Assembly (NCBI GenBank): GCA_022264855.1
Contig: JABYQU010000002.1
Coordinates: 434,001-498,000 of the forward strand
Direction: 5' to 3'
From: Lenzites betulinus
Taxonomy: Eukaryota; Basidiomycota; Agaricomycetes; Polyporales; Polyporaceae
DNA: 64,000 bases
Each line of letters starts with the position of its first letter. Position 1 is the first letter of the stretch. The notes below the pieces were generated by a model. The model was not told where the DNA came from, made no database searches, and saw only the letters and a list, made by a program, of their open reading frames with translations. Made by a program: the position numbers and the translations under genes. Shown here piece after piece: positions 11,515-24,308 of the stretch.

Positions 11515-12004
11515 CGCGCAACAAGTATCCTGCATGTCATCAGTACAATTAGCGAACGTTGAAAACAGGAAGCGGACACGATTGAGACTGTGACATACAT
11601 GTGCTGAAGGTCCCAATCCTTGGAGTACTGCAAACGGATGGGAGACTAGCTGGAGGTGCGAGGGGATGGGTTACCGGACTCACCCATGTAGGACCACTGA
11701 CTTTATGGGTGAGCTCAACAGGAAGCCGCGTTGTTTTCATGTAACGTCCAATTCAGTTGTAGCCGGGAGCATACTGAGGTCAGCACAATATAAGTCAGCA
11801 CGTTCGGGGAGCAGTCGCGAAGCCAACCGCCTCGGTCAGCGATGCTGAAGTCGAGGGGACCGCTCAAGTGAGCCTCGGCCGACGCCGACCTTCCAACGTA
11901 AATGTATGCATCAAGCGCCCAAAGCGAACGTGGCACGTGCACGACGCGTTCGACGCGTCTTTGCACTTTGCTCCGCATCCACCAACTCTCTCTGCCTGGC
12001 TGCC
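11515..12004. promoter_or_regulatory. Divergent promoter region between F-box and Rsc9-like genes
   Basis: 490 bases separate two divergent starts. An AT-rich CACAATATAAG lies near 11785. No coding frame of interest was seen. Confidence 0.4.
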
Positions 12005-14020
12005 ATGTCCGTCCTCGCAACTGCAGCACAGTCGGCCGTTCACCGACGCCAAACGCCTGTTCATCCTCGCCCCAATCTCACAGACGACTATGAACGTAAG
12101 TCTTTCCACCCATGTCATGCATGCACCTCACGAACAATCTGCTGCAGGATGGTACACCGAAGCCGCCCCGAATAACCGCATGCTCCTCTCTCTGCGCTCA
12201 GGAATAGACTCTGAAGTTGCCTGGGCCTTGGACCGTCTATGCAGACTTTGTCAAAACGAGCAATTCATGCTGAGGGCTATCCCTGGCTTGACGGACGCCC
12301 TCTTCGAATGGCCCGAATGGTACACTAAGGAGGGCTCAAAACACTTCGCCACGGACGCCATGTTCTTTTCTGTTTCTCCCCAAAAGGAACGAAAGCGCAG
12401 GCATGCTATTGAGTCGCTCTTCATACTTCGCAATGCATGCATGCATCCGTCCAACGCAGACGAACTTGCTATCCATCCCAACACCCGAGACCTCATCCTC
12501 TGCTCGCTGCATGAACTCAAGCCCGACTCCGACGCCAATTCCGAGTTCCTTCTGTATGTCATCGAACTTCTCCAGTCCATCGCCAACAAGATCATCCTTC
12601 CCCCACCTGGTACATCTCCTATGGCCAGTCCGGTTGGTCCTCTTCAGCAAATTGCGGGGTCATCCTCAAACCGCGCTCTCATCGTCAGTGCCTTGACTGC
12701 ACTAACAATCATGTATTCGATTCCCGGGAACGCCGTCCATCTTTACGCGGCGGCTCCCGCGCTCGAGACCTCCATGAACGTCCTCCCGCTCATCCTGGAC
12801 AAGGATCTCATCGACTCTGCGCTGAACTATATGTACGCACACCTCTCGCATCCACCTATGACGAAGGCCTTCTTGCACCATCCAAGGATGCCTGGAACTC
12901 TCAGACTGCTGGTCTCGCTTATTCTCGCGGACCAGATGGAGGAGAACGTGTCGTTCGAGATCGGGATGCCTGCGTATACTGCCCCCGCCCAGTCCTACAC
13001 CATCAAGGACCACGAGCTGACAAAGGAAGAGTTAGATTCGCTATTAGCGATGTCAGAACCTCAGCGATGCTACGAATGGTGAGAGTCTTTTTCACTACAA
13101 AAACACTCCCGCTGACTTTGCAGCACAGGATGAAGTACATGTTCGTGTCCAAACCGGACGGGGAGTTGACGCAGGTTGACTTTTGGAACCTGTACAAGGA
13201 CGTGTTCTTGCCTCATCAAGATCGGCATCCCCTCCTGGTCGCGTCTGACGTGATCAAAAACGTCAACAATGTCTTCCCCCTTGCTCAGGCTATGGTCCTT
13301 CCAGGACCTCCGCAGCGTTTCGTCGTCCGTGGCGTGGATCGGCGGAAAGACTTCACGGCCAGCTCGCAGTTTAAGTGCCACTGGGATCGCTCCGCTTGCT
13401 CCGCGGAGGCGTTCGAATCCACGGATGCTCTTTACGAACACGTACTCGAACAGCACCTTACTCCTTTCGAAGGCGCCCATATGCCTTGCCTATGGGCATC
13501 CTGTCAGCAATCCGACATCACGAAGGCGCAGATGCGAGGACATGTCCTCACGCACTTGCCAGACATGCAACCCGCACCAAAACACCCCTCGCAGCCAGAT
13601 ACCGTGACACTCCCCTCGGCTGGTTTCCCGCATCCAGTGCCCGAGCCCACCTCCCGTCCACCGCCGCCTGCGCGATCGACTCGTGTCACATACATGCGCC
13701 CCCATGTAGACCCACCACCGAGCTCCCTCACCGCGTTGCTCTGCCTACGAGTCCTCTTCCGCGCGTCGTTCGCGTCTGCAGACGCCGCGCCCCGCGCAGA
13801 CGAAGACCACTTCGGGTTCCCAGGGATCGTGGACGAGCCTGAAGAAGATGACGAGGAAGAGCGCAACAAGACCTCGGAGAGCGATATGGAGGGGGAGCGG
13901 AGGGGGAGGAAAGCGTTCATTGGCATCCGGTACCTGATGGAGGATGTGCGGTTGCGGCATGAGACGTTCCAGGGCTGGGTCTCGGAGATGGTCGACGCAG
14001 GGCTCTCGGGGACTGTGTGA
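12005..14020 (+). CDS. RSC9: Rsc9-like subunit of the RSC/SWI-SNF chromatin remodeller
   Basis: Three exons (12005-12095, 12148-13078, 13129-14020) give 637 residues. The short first exon joins in phase to give DDYERWYTEAAPNNRMLLSL, and the second junction gives CYEWMKYMFVSKPDGE. The middle is an all-helical armadillo-like region (about residues 40-330). It is followed by an RFX-like winged-helix segment around DGELTQVDFWNLYKDVF. Two C2H2-type zinc-finger-like segments follow (first Cys near residue 424, the second around CLWASC..HVLTH), then an acidic stretch and a conserved C-terminal segment. This order fits fungal Rsc9 and the metazoan ARID2 relatives. No ARID is visible at the predicted N-terminus, so an upstream exon may be missing or the domain absent. 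Confidence 0.82.
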
Positions 14021-14376
14021 GATGCGGCTGACACTGTTTGCTGTAGACGTGGCATTGGAAGTATCGACGCTATATATTCGTATCATTATTTCTCTTCGCG
14101 GTGGTTCGTATAAGGTCTGAGTGTCTCAGCGTTCCGTCCCAACGAGCGCGCAACAGTCAACTTCCATAGAAGCGACACTGCCACCAAAATAGACGAACGT
14201 GGCTGAAGGCGACTCGTATGTCTTGCACCACTGCACAAACTACAACCCTGCAGCCTCCTGCTGCGACAGCTTGAGGAACCGTCGCCTTTTGTCTGCTCAC
14301 TGTATAGGCAGTGTTGAGCAGTATATAGTGTACATCCGCGGGGCCTCCCCATTCCCCGTAGCGTTAGTAGCATCAA
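14021..14376. other. Intergenic, no gene seen
   Basis: 356 bases between same-strand genes. TATATATTCG near 14072 probably belongs to the 3' end of the Rsc9-like gene, and an AT-rich GCAGTATATAGTG near 14320 could serve the ARMH3-like gene. Confidence 0.35.
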
Positions 14377-17029
14377 ATGGAACGTCGCGACTCTGTGCAG
14401 TTTGCGCCGAAGTTCGTGACAGTGTACACTCGGCTCCTGCAGGTAAGCACTGTGTTGTGTCCAGCATTCCCACGGAGTCTAACGAGAAACCAATGCTTGT
14501 AGGGGAACACCCCGGAGCAGATAGCCCCCAAGGTTACTGCGGAGAGGTTCTGGTTAGACCTCCTGTCCCTTGAGGTCGACAGGGACTTGCTCTCGGCCAA
14601 AATCAATGAAGTCCGGAAGGACGATTGCTTAGGAAAGCTCAAGGTCCGTACATATGCATGATAGTTCTACGCGGTTTGCTGATCGTATATAACGCCGCTA
14701 GTAGCCTGTGCTCAACGGCCTCGTAGACGCATGCATACGGGTGCTGCGCACCGAAGACGCCGACGAGGTGAAGAAGAACCATGCCGCCATTACCTTGGCA
14801 GTTGTGAGCAGGGGCCTCCTAAGCAAGAACCTTGCGGGCTGGGAAGTTATGGATGTGTTTGCGGGCGGAGTCAGCGATAGCGACAGAGTTTTCAGTGTAG
14901 GTTAATCAATACCCAATGCTTATTCGTAGCTGACGTTCTTGTAGGGCCTCACGTCTGCGATAGATGAAATCCTTAGCAACTCTTCAGCATCCGGTAGGGA
15001 CTTCTGTCGGTAAAGGGCTCGCATGGTTACTGATGAACTCCGAATCAGCTAGCCTGCGGCATGAAGTGCTTCAAATGACTATTATTTTCGTTTGTGGCAT
15101 AAGTCAGCTCAGTCCTGGCGCGTACTTCCTCCGTCACGACCTCTTCCCAAGTATCGTCGCGGTGCGTTCGTATGGCTATCGCGAGGTCGTACCTCAGCTT
15201 AACCATGTCCGTAGACCATCACCTCACCCGACACTGGCCAGTTCACGTTCGAAGCTGTTCTGCTCCTCGCGCTGCTCGCGAACTTCCACAAGTCCGACGC
15301 TGCGAAGATGAACCCCTATATCGGCCGAATACAACAGGCAGACGACGAAGCACTCATGCGCAAGATCTGCTGGGCTTCCAACTATGCTGCGTCCGCCGTC
15401 GTGAAGTGCATGCATATTGTACCCTTTGTAGACCCTACAGAGTCACTAACATTCATATCACCGCAGAGCCTATCAGAGCATCATGGACGACTCGCCGCCT
15501 ACATTGACTGCAGCATTTGGGACATTTCTGTCATCACTGCGACCGGACCGCGCACTTGCCGCGAAGCCCGCCGATACATCTCGAGAATTGTTCAAGAACC
15601 AGTACGTCTACGTGACGAACGTTAGTCTATGCTGAATAATAACGTCGAGAATGCATAGCCCTATCGAAGCCTGTGTTGTACTACTACCTCTCTTCGAGTT
15701 CCTATACGCAAGCCCAACATTTCGCAAGGTATTCGCCGACACACTTTCCCCGGAAGACGAGCAGAAACCCCCGACGCACATCACGCCGCTACCCCTCACC
15801 CTCATCTCCTTGTCTTCGTACCTACTGTCTCATGCTTCATCTTCCTCCTCCCCACGAGCCATCGCCTATGCGAACCTGGCGCTCAATACCCTGCTCGTGA
15901 TCTCTGAGAGCGACATTCTACTGAACGCGCTACGCCAGGAGACTCATGAACATTTACGGCTATGTCGACAGGTTTGTGAATACTTTTGTATATATTAATA
16001 AGCACAGGGCTGATCAAACCTCAGAGAGAGCCCCAACTGCCGCCCTTTGAACCACCCCAGTCGCCTCTATGTGCTCTACTGGATTGTTGTATACTATGGT
16101 TTAGGCACAACTTGCACAAAAAGCTGGAAGTGCAGTGTTACCTGTACGTCCGCTGCTTTCTCTCTGGAGTGTTTCGTGTCTGATTGGACTTTCATGCAGT
16201 ACATGTATTAGGACATGCTACAGGGTGTTGTGGTTCTTACAAAGAGAACGTGTAAGACTAAGTGAGTTAGTCTTGGCTCGTATTCAAGTTCTATGTCGTA
16301 GCTAACAGTTGTGCAGACTACCACTGGCAGGAGCTATGGCGCGCCTTAGTCCTTCTCCTGGACTTCTTGGCAAACAAGCTCGATAGTCTTACAACTAGCG
16401 GAGGTGTAGAACAGCTAGTGCAAGAGGTTCGGTTTTTCACCACGGATTTGGACGTCCCACTTACAAAATCTCGCAGACACTGTTGCTCGTCGACTTCGCA
16501 CTTTGCCGTAGCGAACAGCTTCTTCCTACCCCCGCCACAGTCCACGAGTTGGTTGTACGTATTATTTCACCTTTCTGGGGCCTGAGAACTCAACTTAACG
16601 CGTTATAATAGTACGAAGTCGTGCGGTCTGCCGAGGCGTTCCGAAAGCAGCGCGCCTTACTGGACAAGCTTGCCAATCCCCACTCTGACGCCGCACAAAA
16701 GCGTCTGTCAGGAAGCCAGTCGCGCGTCGACCAAGCTCTCGGGAATATCATCGCGCTTGTGGAGCAGTTCGAGGCGAAGCTGCGGGATGCGGGCGTCCGC
16801 TCCGCGAACCAAGGGTTGCGTACCGTCGCGAAGGATATCGAGAAAGATGGCCTGAGCTATGGGACTGATCTTCATGGCACGGAAGACCCACCGTGAGTGT
16901 CGTCTTTGCGATCCCTTGACTTGACTGCGGCTTACATGTCCGCCGATCTCCTCTTATAGGAAGCAGTCGGAAGATGTAGTTGGATTTATTCGGTTCGCCT
17001 ACGCCGATGGGATGGCCCTCATGCCTTGA
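14377..17029 (+). CDS. ARMH3-like armadillo protein (C10orf76 / DUF1741 family)
   Basis: Fourteen exons can be joined in phase: 14377-14442, 14503-14643, 14705-14896, 14945-14993, 15049-15161, 15242-15405, 15467-15601, 15659-15971, 16025-16143, 16200-16261, 16317-16426, 16477-16554, 16612-16892 and 16960-17029. They give 630 residues. Family-like segments are SQLSPGAYFLRHDLFPS, NHPIEACVVLLPLFEFL, LCALLDCCILWFRHNLHKK, YHWQELWRALVLLLDFL and the closing LVDFALCRSEQLLPTPATV. In animals ARMH3 is a cytosolic armadillo protein that binds GBF1 and PI4KB at the Golgi. The same role here is inference. The many very short exons are typical of Agaricomycete genes. Confidence 0.8.
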
Positions 17030-17829
17030 CGTAACAAGAGACCACTATCGGTGTTTCACTTACTCTTGCCTTACGAAAGATGGAAAGTAACTTAATGTTA
17101 TCGTGCCCCGCATCATCGACATTACCCAAGGGTCCAACATGCGCACTGCGTGGGCCTGGATACTATCGCCCTTGTGAACCGCCGAAATAGAGATAAGGAT
17201 TGCGCCTACAAATGGCTAAGTGCAAAGCAAGTACTAGTAGTCCGTATGGCATGAGATAGCATATGGTGCTGAGATGATGAGTACTAGGTAATAGTTATGT
17301 TCACTGACGACAACATAGACCGTCGGGATATTGGGCCTGAAATGGAAATAGGCCGACGGGCCCAGCCCACGGAACGGAAGGGCGGACGGCGCCGAGTCAG
17401 TTGAAAAAACTTTTTCACCATGTGGACTCTCACTCGTGACCGTTCCGCCTGCATGGTCCGTTTGACTTTCACAACGGACTAGCGGGATATATGCGGGCGG
17501 AAATGATAGGGGACCCACCGTAGATATTTATGCATATCATAGGCTTGTCTGTGTATTTTTCGTGAAAGGGACAGAGCAGGGAGAGCGAAAGGAGAAGAGG
17601 GAGAAGAGGCGGCTCGGGGAGACGCTGGCGGAGCGCCGGGGGCGGGAGAGGGAAAGGCGGCGGGGCTGGACGCTGTGTAGGACGATAAGCGTTTGCTTTT
17701 ACTCGGTGAATGGCTCGGTGAATCCAGCCTGCTCAAAATGCCTCCCCGTCGTCTCCGCCCCTCAGCCATCCTCTCCACCTCGCTCCCCCACCTAGCTTCC
17801 CTCTCGGGTCGCAGGGTCCGCTACCGCCC
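17030..17829. other. 800 bp upstream region of the glycine decarboxylase gene
   Basis: No coding frame is supported. The stretch 17560-17660 is strongly purine-rich on the + strand (repeated GAGAGG/GAAGAGG), followed by C/T-rich leader sequence just before the start codon. Such a layout is common for strongly transcribed fungal housekeeping genes. Confidence 0.4.
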
Positions 17830-20800
17830 ATGGCGGCCTTTCGCAATCTCTCTTCCCTCGTCTCGAGGAACGTTCCGCGTAATGCTCGGTCCGTGTCGTT
17901 GAAGGATCTTTCGCGTGGGCTCGCGACCGCGAAGGCCCCGTCCTCCCTTTTTGCATCTCTAGACACGTTCTCGGACCGTCATATTGGTCCAGATGACAGT
18001 GAAGCCGCACACATGCTGTCGAAGCTGGGCTACGACTCCATGGATGCCTTCGTTGCGGACACCGTTCCCGAAAAAATCAGGGTATCCGCCACCTCTGTGA
18101 GCAATGAGACAATCCCCGCCCTCAGCGAGTCGGAGCTGTTCCAGAGGGCGAAGGAGCTCGGGAGGGCCAACAAGCCCTTCAAGAGCTTCATCGGCATGGG
18201 CTACCATAACGCTGTGGTGCCTCCGGTCATATTGCGCAACGTATGTTCTTCTTGCCTGCAATGAATCCTAGTCTTTTCATGAGCTGCGGTGTAGATCATG
18301 GAAAGTCCGGCCTGGTACACCCCATACACTCCCTACCAGCCTGAGATTTCCCAAGGTACGACCGCGCCCCCGCTGTTGCTGTTGGGCTGTATCATGACTT
18401 CGTGCTCCAGGTCGCTTGGAGTCCCTGGTCAACTTCCAGACGATGGTGATGTCACTGACGTCGATGGACATCGCGAACGCTTCCCTTCTCGACGAGGCCA
18501 CGGCTGCAGCCGAGGGCATGGTCATGGCATTCACCGGTACGAACGGCAAGAAGCGCACCTTCTTCGCAGACAGCGGCGTCTCCCCTCAGAGCATTGCCGT
18601 GCTCAGGACACGCGCGAAGGGCTTTGGCATCAACCTGGTCGTCGGCGACGCATTGACGGCTCTGGAGGACGAGACGCTTCGCGCAGATCTTTGCGGTGTT
18701 CTCGTGCAGTATCCCGACGTCAACGGTGCCGTGAAGGATTTCTCCGGTCTGGCAGAAACTGTCCATGCCTCGGGCGCTCTGCTCGTGTGCGCAACTGACC
18801 TCCTGGCGCTTACCATGCTGAAGCCGCCGGGCGAATGGGGCGCGGACATCGTCTTGGGCAATTCGGCGCGTTTCGGCGTACCTGCTGGCTACGGTGGCCC
18901 TCATGCGGCCTTCTTTGCATGCACGGACAAGCTGAAACGCAAGATGCCTGGTCGTCTCATCGGCAGAAGTCGTGACGTCCACGGCAAGCCTGCGTACCGT
19001 CTCGCCCTTCAGAGTGCGTATCTGCTTTCTAGTCCAACGGTCTTGAGACTCACAGTGCAATAGCCCGCGAACAGCACATCCGTCGTGAGAAGGCTACCAG
19101 CAACATCTGCACCAGCCAGGCGCTCCTCGCCAATATGGCTGCGATGTACGCTGTCTACCACGGTCCGGCCAGCCTGCAACGCATCGCATATAAGGTCCAC
19201 AGCTTCGCTCAGATCGTCAAGGCCGCTGTCGAAACCTACGGCTACAAGGCTGTCAGCTCGCAGTTCTTTGACACGGTCACCTTCGATGTCAGCGGTGTCG
19301 CGAAAGATGCGGAGGCTATCCACGCTGCTGCTCTCGCGGCCGGTATCAACCTGCGCAGGATCAACGAGCACCATGTTGGCCTCACACTGGACGAAAGCGT
19401 GGGCGCGGAGGACATCGTGGCTCTCATCAATGTCTTCGCGTCGGCCGCCTCGGCTTCGCCGGTCTCCCTCAGTGACCTCTCGAGCACAGCGCCGCCTGTG
19501 GCTGCCATTCCGGAGAGCCTCCGCCGCACCTCCAAGTTCCTGCCTCACCCGGTCTTCAACACGCACCACTCCGAGACAGAGATGCTCCGGTACATCTACC
19601 ACCTCCAGTCGAAGGATCTCGGGCTCGTACATGCCATGATTCCGCTAGGCAGCTGCACGATGAAGCTGAACAGCACGAGCAGCATGATCCCCCTGACCTG
19701 GCCTGAGTTCTCGTCCATTCATCCCTTTGCTCCCAAGGACCAGGTCAAGGGCTACGAGCAGGTTATCAAGGTACGTCCATGCGCATTCGGGTTACAAGTA
19801 GATCGTTTGTTTACTATCATGTTCAGGAATTGGAAGAGGACCTCTGCAAGATCACTGGTTTCCATGCTTGCTCACTCCAGCCCAACTCGGGCGCTGCGGG
19901 CGAGTATGCGGGTCTTTCGGTCATCAGGGCGTACCACGAATCGCGTGGCCAGGGTCACCGTGATATCTGCCTCATCCCTGTCAGCGCACACGGCACGAAC
20001 CCAGCTGTAAGTGCATTCAATTCGGGTCATTATTCACGGTGGCTTATGACGCTCTACTAGTCCGCTGTCATGGCTGGCCTGAAGGTCGTTCCTGTGAAGG
20101 CGCACGCGGATGGCAACTTGGACCTGGAGGACCTGAAGACGAAGGCTGAGAAGCACAAGGACAACCTTGCTGCATTCATGGTAAACCCATCGACGTTTTC
20201 CAGCTTCCCACAACAACTCATGTACTTGATAGATCACCTACCCCTCGACCTTTGGTGTCTTCGAGCATGGTGTGCAAGACGCATGCAAGATCATTCACGA
20301 CAATGGTGGACAAGTGTACCTCGACGGTGCGAACCTTAATGCCCAGATCGGCGTCACGAACCCTGCGACGTGTGGTGGTGATGTCTGCCACATGAATCTG
20401 CACAAGACTTTCGCTATGTATGTGTTATCCAATTTTTTATAGATCCATTGTATGCTAACGAGCGCTCTACAGTCCTCATGGCGGCGGAGGTCCTGGAGTC
20501 GGCCCTATATGCGTCGCAGAACACCTCGCCCCGTTCCTTCCTACCCACCCTATCATTTCTACCGGCGGTGACAAGGCGATCAACGCGGTGGCGGCCGCAC
20601 CTTTCGGCAGCGCGTCCATCCTGCTCATTTCTTGGGCCTACATCAAGATGCTTGGCGGTACTGGGTTGTCCGACTCTTCCAAGCTCGCGCTTCTCAACGC
20701 CAACTACATGGCGCACCGTCTCTCCGGCCACTACAACCTTCGTTTCAAGAACGGCAAGGGTCGCGTCGCGCATGAGCTCTTGATTGATCTCGCCGAGTTT

Positions 20801-21459
20801 GACAAGGCTGCGGGCTTGAAGGTCAACGACTTTGCCAAGCGTCTCCAGGACTATGGCTTCCACCCGCCGACCTGCTCGTGGCCGATCTCGACGTGCATGC
20901 TCATTGAGCCCACCGAGTCCGAGACTCTAGAGGAAATTGACAGGTTAGCGACTTCGAAGTGTATATCAGACCAACCGTTGCTTACGACCCGTCGTCGACA
21001 GGTTCTGCGATGCCATGATCCAAATCCGCAAGGAGGCAGAAGACATCATCGCCGGCAAACAGCCCAAGGACAACAACGTTCTCAAGAACGCTCCCCACCC
21101 TATCTCCGTGATTGCGTTGTCCGAGGAAGAGTGGAACCGGTTAGTAAATGCGGGAACAATCTAGCTCGACATCATTCTCATTGACGTGTTCGCAGCCCAT
21201 ATTCCCGCCAGACTGCTGCGTACCCCATGCCCTGGCTTCTCGAGAAGAAGTTCTGGCCCACTGTTTCCCGCATCGACGACGGTCAGTTTGCACACGCTCT
21301 GCTCCTTTGTCGTCAGTACTGATATAGGTTTATTACTGCAGCCTACGGCGATCTCCACCTCATCGTGAGTTTTCTCCTTGAGACGATGTCTACAAGATGC
21401 TGACATACTTCTTGCAGTGTGACTGTCCCACCGTAGAGGAATCCGCATCTTCGCTTTGA
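17830..21459 (+). CDS. GCV2: Glycine dehydrogenase (decarboxylating), mitochondrial P-protein
   Basis: Twelve exons (17830-18240, 18295-18355, 18411-19013, 19064-19770, 19827-20006, 20061-20180, 20233-20417, 20473-20943, 21002-21139, 21196-21281, 21342-21364, 21418-21459) give 1008 residues, normal for the family. Residues 1-35 are Arg/Ser-rich without acidic residues, a mitochondrial presequence. SFIGMGYHN and [14 protein letters not shown] lie in the N-terminal half. In the C-terminal half are [18 protein letters not shown], with the PLP lysine near residue 752, and [12 protein letters not shown]. It decarboxylates glycine and passes the aminomethyl group to H-protein in the glycine cleavage system. 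A glycine dehydrogenase gene is a known neighbour of MAT-A in several mushrooms. Confidence 0.96.
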
Positions 21460-21680
21460 TCATCGCTAGCATTCGAACACTGTACTCATACTCTCACATG
21501 GGCTTTCTACTCTACTAGATGGCCCTCGCCCGGCCCACGCGTCCTGTTCAACCGCGCACGCACGTCTTCTGTATCATACCATTCGCTGTCTTGTCACATA
21601 CCGTAGTAGTTCGCAATACAGCATACGTTTCAAGGGTCGGCATCAAACAAATCAATGTGCGGTTGCAGGCGTATAGGAAA

Positions 21681-24059
21681 TTACGAAGAAATGGACAGAG
21701 AACGGTACAGCTTCGGCAGGAATCGTTTTATCCGGCTACGGACCTCCGCCTCCTTGTTCTCGCCGATGGCGAACTTCAGCAGGATCCGCGCCGACTCCTT
21801 GTCCGGCTCCACCCCGTCCGTCCGACCCGTCATCTCCAGGCAGAGCACCTTCATCGCCAGGTCGAGCCGGCCCAGGCGGCAGAGGCACTCCAGGTACGTG
21901 TTCCAGTTCTTCACGCTCATCGGGAACTCGACCTCGGTGAGCGCGTCGTACACGCGCACGGCCATGTCGTACGCCCGCGCGTACGCGCACGCGTCGAGGA
22001 TGACGCTCACGCTCGCGGCGTTGAAGCGCGCGGACGCGAAGAGCATCTGCCAGATGCGGCACGCCTCCGCGAAGCAGCCCGCGCGCTGGTACGCGTCCAT
22101 GAGCTGGTTCCAGAGCGCGGTGTCCGGCGTGAAGGACGGGTTCAAGTTGAGGTGGTTGTGGATGCGCGCGATCGCCTTCGCGACCGTCTCGCGCGCGGCG
22201 CCGTCGTCCGAGCCCGAGACCTTCGACGCGAGGCGCGCGAGCTGGGCGAGGACGACGGTGTACACCTTCGGGCCGAGGGGGATACCGCGCTTGCGCATGT
22301 CGGAGAGCATCTCGAAGAAGAGGGGCACGGAGGGAACGCGGTCGGCCCAGGTGGGCAGTTCGGAGAATGCGGCGAGGATGGCGACGTAGCCTTCCTGGTT
22401 CAAGACCAGCTCTTTGTTCGTGTTCTCGGGCTGCACGACTGCGCGGTACATCTGGATGGCGTCCTCGGGAGACGGAGAAGAGTCCATGAGGAGGATGACG
22501 ATGCTGGCGGCGGTCTGCGAGTCGAGTTCTACCTCGAATCGACGCATGTCCTCAACGAGCGAAACGGCCGCCGGGAGGTACTTCAATGTATTCTTCGCAG
22601 AGGTGATGGCCCGGAGCAGGATCTGGTACGTGGCCGCGTCAGGGTATCTGAGTTTCTCCTTGACACCAGAAGCGGCGAACCGGTCTTCCGCGTCAGTCTT
22701 CTCCCGGGATGTCTCTGGAGCCTGAGCCGGGTCGGCGGTCTCTTCGGTGTGGCCCCAACGAGCAAGGAACTCGTGGTATAGCTGCAGTGCTCTATCGAGC
22801 GCCTTCGAGGATGGCTTCTCTAGACCCTGCGACATAAGCAAGGATCGGACAGTGTATCGCAGAATGGAGGAGGTGATTGGAATTCCGCTGGACAGGGCGT
22901 AGTCGTATAGGTCTAGAGTAGGTGCGCTGGCCTTGACTCGTCGTTCCATCATGTCCGCGACGATGGAGGGCGGGATCTTGATCCTCAGAACAGCTTGCCA
23001 AAACCTCAGGTCTGCAAGGCGGTCAGAGTCACCTAGCACAGCAGCGAAGGTGGCCTTGGATGGCCCCAGGCCCACTGAAACCAAACGCTGGTATACACGA
23101 ATGACGATATAGCGATGCTTGCGCTTTGCGAGGTCTGCTAGCATCCTGTTCATGCGATCTGTGGGCACCAGGCCGGGGCGACCCAGCTGTGAGATGTAGA
23201 AGATCTCCAGGTGCTTCGCTTCATCGTCCATCCTGGCGCGAATGTAGCCTTGAGTGATGATTGCCAATGTTGCAGGGTGGTAGGGAATCCCGCAAGAAAC
23301 AAACGTCTTGATCAGATATTTAACGTTTGGCAAGGGAGGAGGGCCCTTGGTGCACGATGTGGTGGAGAATAACGCTCTGGATATCGTGATGGAGGTTCCC
23401 TCTGTCGCGGATATCCCTAGTTCCTTCATACACACGAGTATTTGCGTTATCCGTTTGTAGTCCCTAGACAAGGCCACGGGTTCCAGCAGCTTGTGCCAAG
23501 ATGGAAGCTCCAACGCGTATGCGACGTCTTGCACTTCCGCGGATGCGCTGAGCCAACCGAAGGCTGCCTCGAGATGGTTGTCCGAAAGCAGGCGTAGAAA
23601 GACATTTTCTCCGAAGTTGTGAGGCAGGACGTCTACCAGCTGAGCAATGTGCTTTGCGACGTCGGAGAAAACGATAGGGCCTTTCGGACTTCCATCCTGT
23701 GCAAGCCGAGCGAGAGCTGCCTGGAGCTTGTGTAGATCGGAAGGTAAAATTTCAGTACCGGTCCCTGCGAGTGTACGGAGACGGGAGAAGAGGGCATCGT
23801 ATGAGAGGCGAGGGGAGCTTGTTGAAGGAGAAGTGACCGTCAAGTAGAAGTCATGGATCGTATTTTGGACCTCAGTGTAGCTGGCGACCTGTGAAATGGA
23901 CGGAAAGGCCTCGATAGTTCCTCTACACGCAGAAATAGACAGATGTCGAGGGGTAAAGGTTGTGGCAGGATGGGGATAGAGGAGGACCCGCCGTGGACGA
24001 ACGGAGAGACGAAGGGCAGAGAGACTATTGCCTTCAGCGAACGCCCCCCGCAAGAACAT
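21681..24059 (-). CDS. Mitochondrial pentatricopeptide-repeat (PPR) protein
   Basis: An uninterrupted frame of 792 residues. The start region is basic and Ser/Arg-rich and looks like a mitochondrial presequence. Degenerate 35-residue helical hairpins run through the protein. Clear examples are in the last third: YVAILAAFSELP, YTVVLAQLARLA, LWNQLMDAYQRAGCFAEA, SVILDACAYARAYDMA and WNTYLECLCRLGRLDLA. Such proteins bind single mitochondrial RNAs and control their maturation or translation. The target cannot be predicted. The gene is tail-to-tail with GCV2 (222 bases between stops) and head-to-head with SSS1. Confidence 0.88.
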   Translation of the reverse strand: MFLRGAFAEGNSLSALRLSVRPRRVLLYPHPATTFTPRHLSISACRGTIEAFPSISQVASYTEVQNTIHDFYLTVTSPSTSSPRLSYDALFSRLRTLAGTGTEILPSDLHKLQAALARLAQDGSPKGPIVFSDVAKHIAQLVDVLPHNFGENVFLRLLSDNHLEAAFGWLSASAEVQDVAYALELPSWHKLLEPVALSRDYKRITQILVCMKELGISATEGTSITISRALFSTTSCTKGPPPLPNVKYLIKTFVSCGIPYHPATLAIITQGYIRARMDDEAKHLEIFYISQLGRPGLVPTDRMNRMLADLAKRKHRYIVIRVYQRLVSVGLGPSKATFAAVLGDSDRLADLRFWQAVLRIKIPPSIVADMMERRVKASAPTLDLYDYALSSGIPITSSILRYTVRSLLMSQGLEKPSSKALDRALQLYHEFLARWGHTEETADPAQAPETSREKTDAEDRFAASGVKEKLRYPDAATYQILLRAITSAKNTLKYLPAAVSLVEDMRRFEVELDSQTAASIVILLMDSSPSPEDAIQMYRAVVQPENTNKELVLNQEGYVAILAAFSELPTWADRVPSVPLFFEMLSDMRKRGIPLGPKVYTVVLAQLARLASKVSGSDDGAARETVAKAIARIHNHLNLNPSFTPDTALWNQLMDAYQRAGCFAEACRIWQMLFASARFNAASVSVILDACAYARAYDMAVRVYDALTEVEFPMSVKNWNTYLECLCRLGRLDLAMKVLCLEMTGRTDGVEPDKESARILLKFAIGENKEAEVRSRIKRFLPKLYRSLSISS

Positions 24060-24308
24060 TCACGAGGCACTTTATAGAGCTCAGAAGGGCCGTTCTCCTC
24101 AAGAATCTGCATTGCTCACCTTCCCATCCAACGAATTCCAGGCAAACGCACACAGGTCGCGGAGAGAGTGAGAGAACACGGCGGGCGCCTGCAGAGCGCC
24201 GTGCTTAGAAGGTCCCGTGATCGACAGAGTTACACGTCGCGCAACCGCCAGCAGCGTTCCTCCACCTCTTTCTCTTTCCCCCACCGGCACTCCGTCTCGT
24301 CCTCCATC
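24060..24308. promoter_or_regulatory. Divergent promoter PPR gene / SSS1
   Basis: 249 bases between two divergent start codons. C/T-rich leader sequence (about 24245-24305) lies just upstream of the SSS1 start. No clear TATA box on either strand. Confidence 0.4.

Noticed and set aside
21519..22781. 420-codon open frame on the + strand
   Set aside because: Antisense shadow of the PPR gene in GC-rich DNA. Arg/Val-rich without domains.
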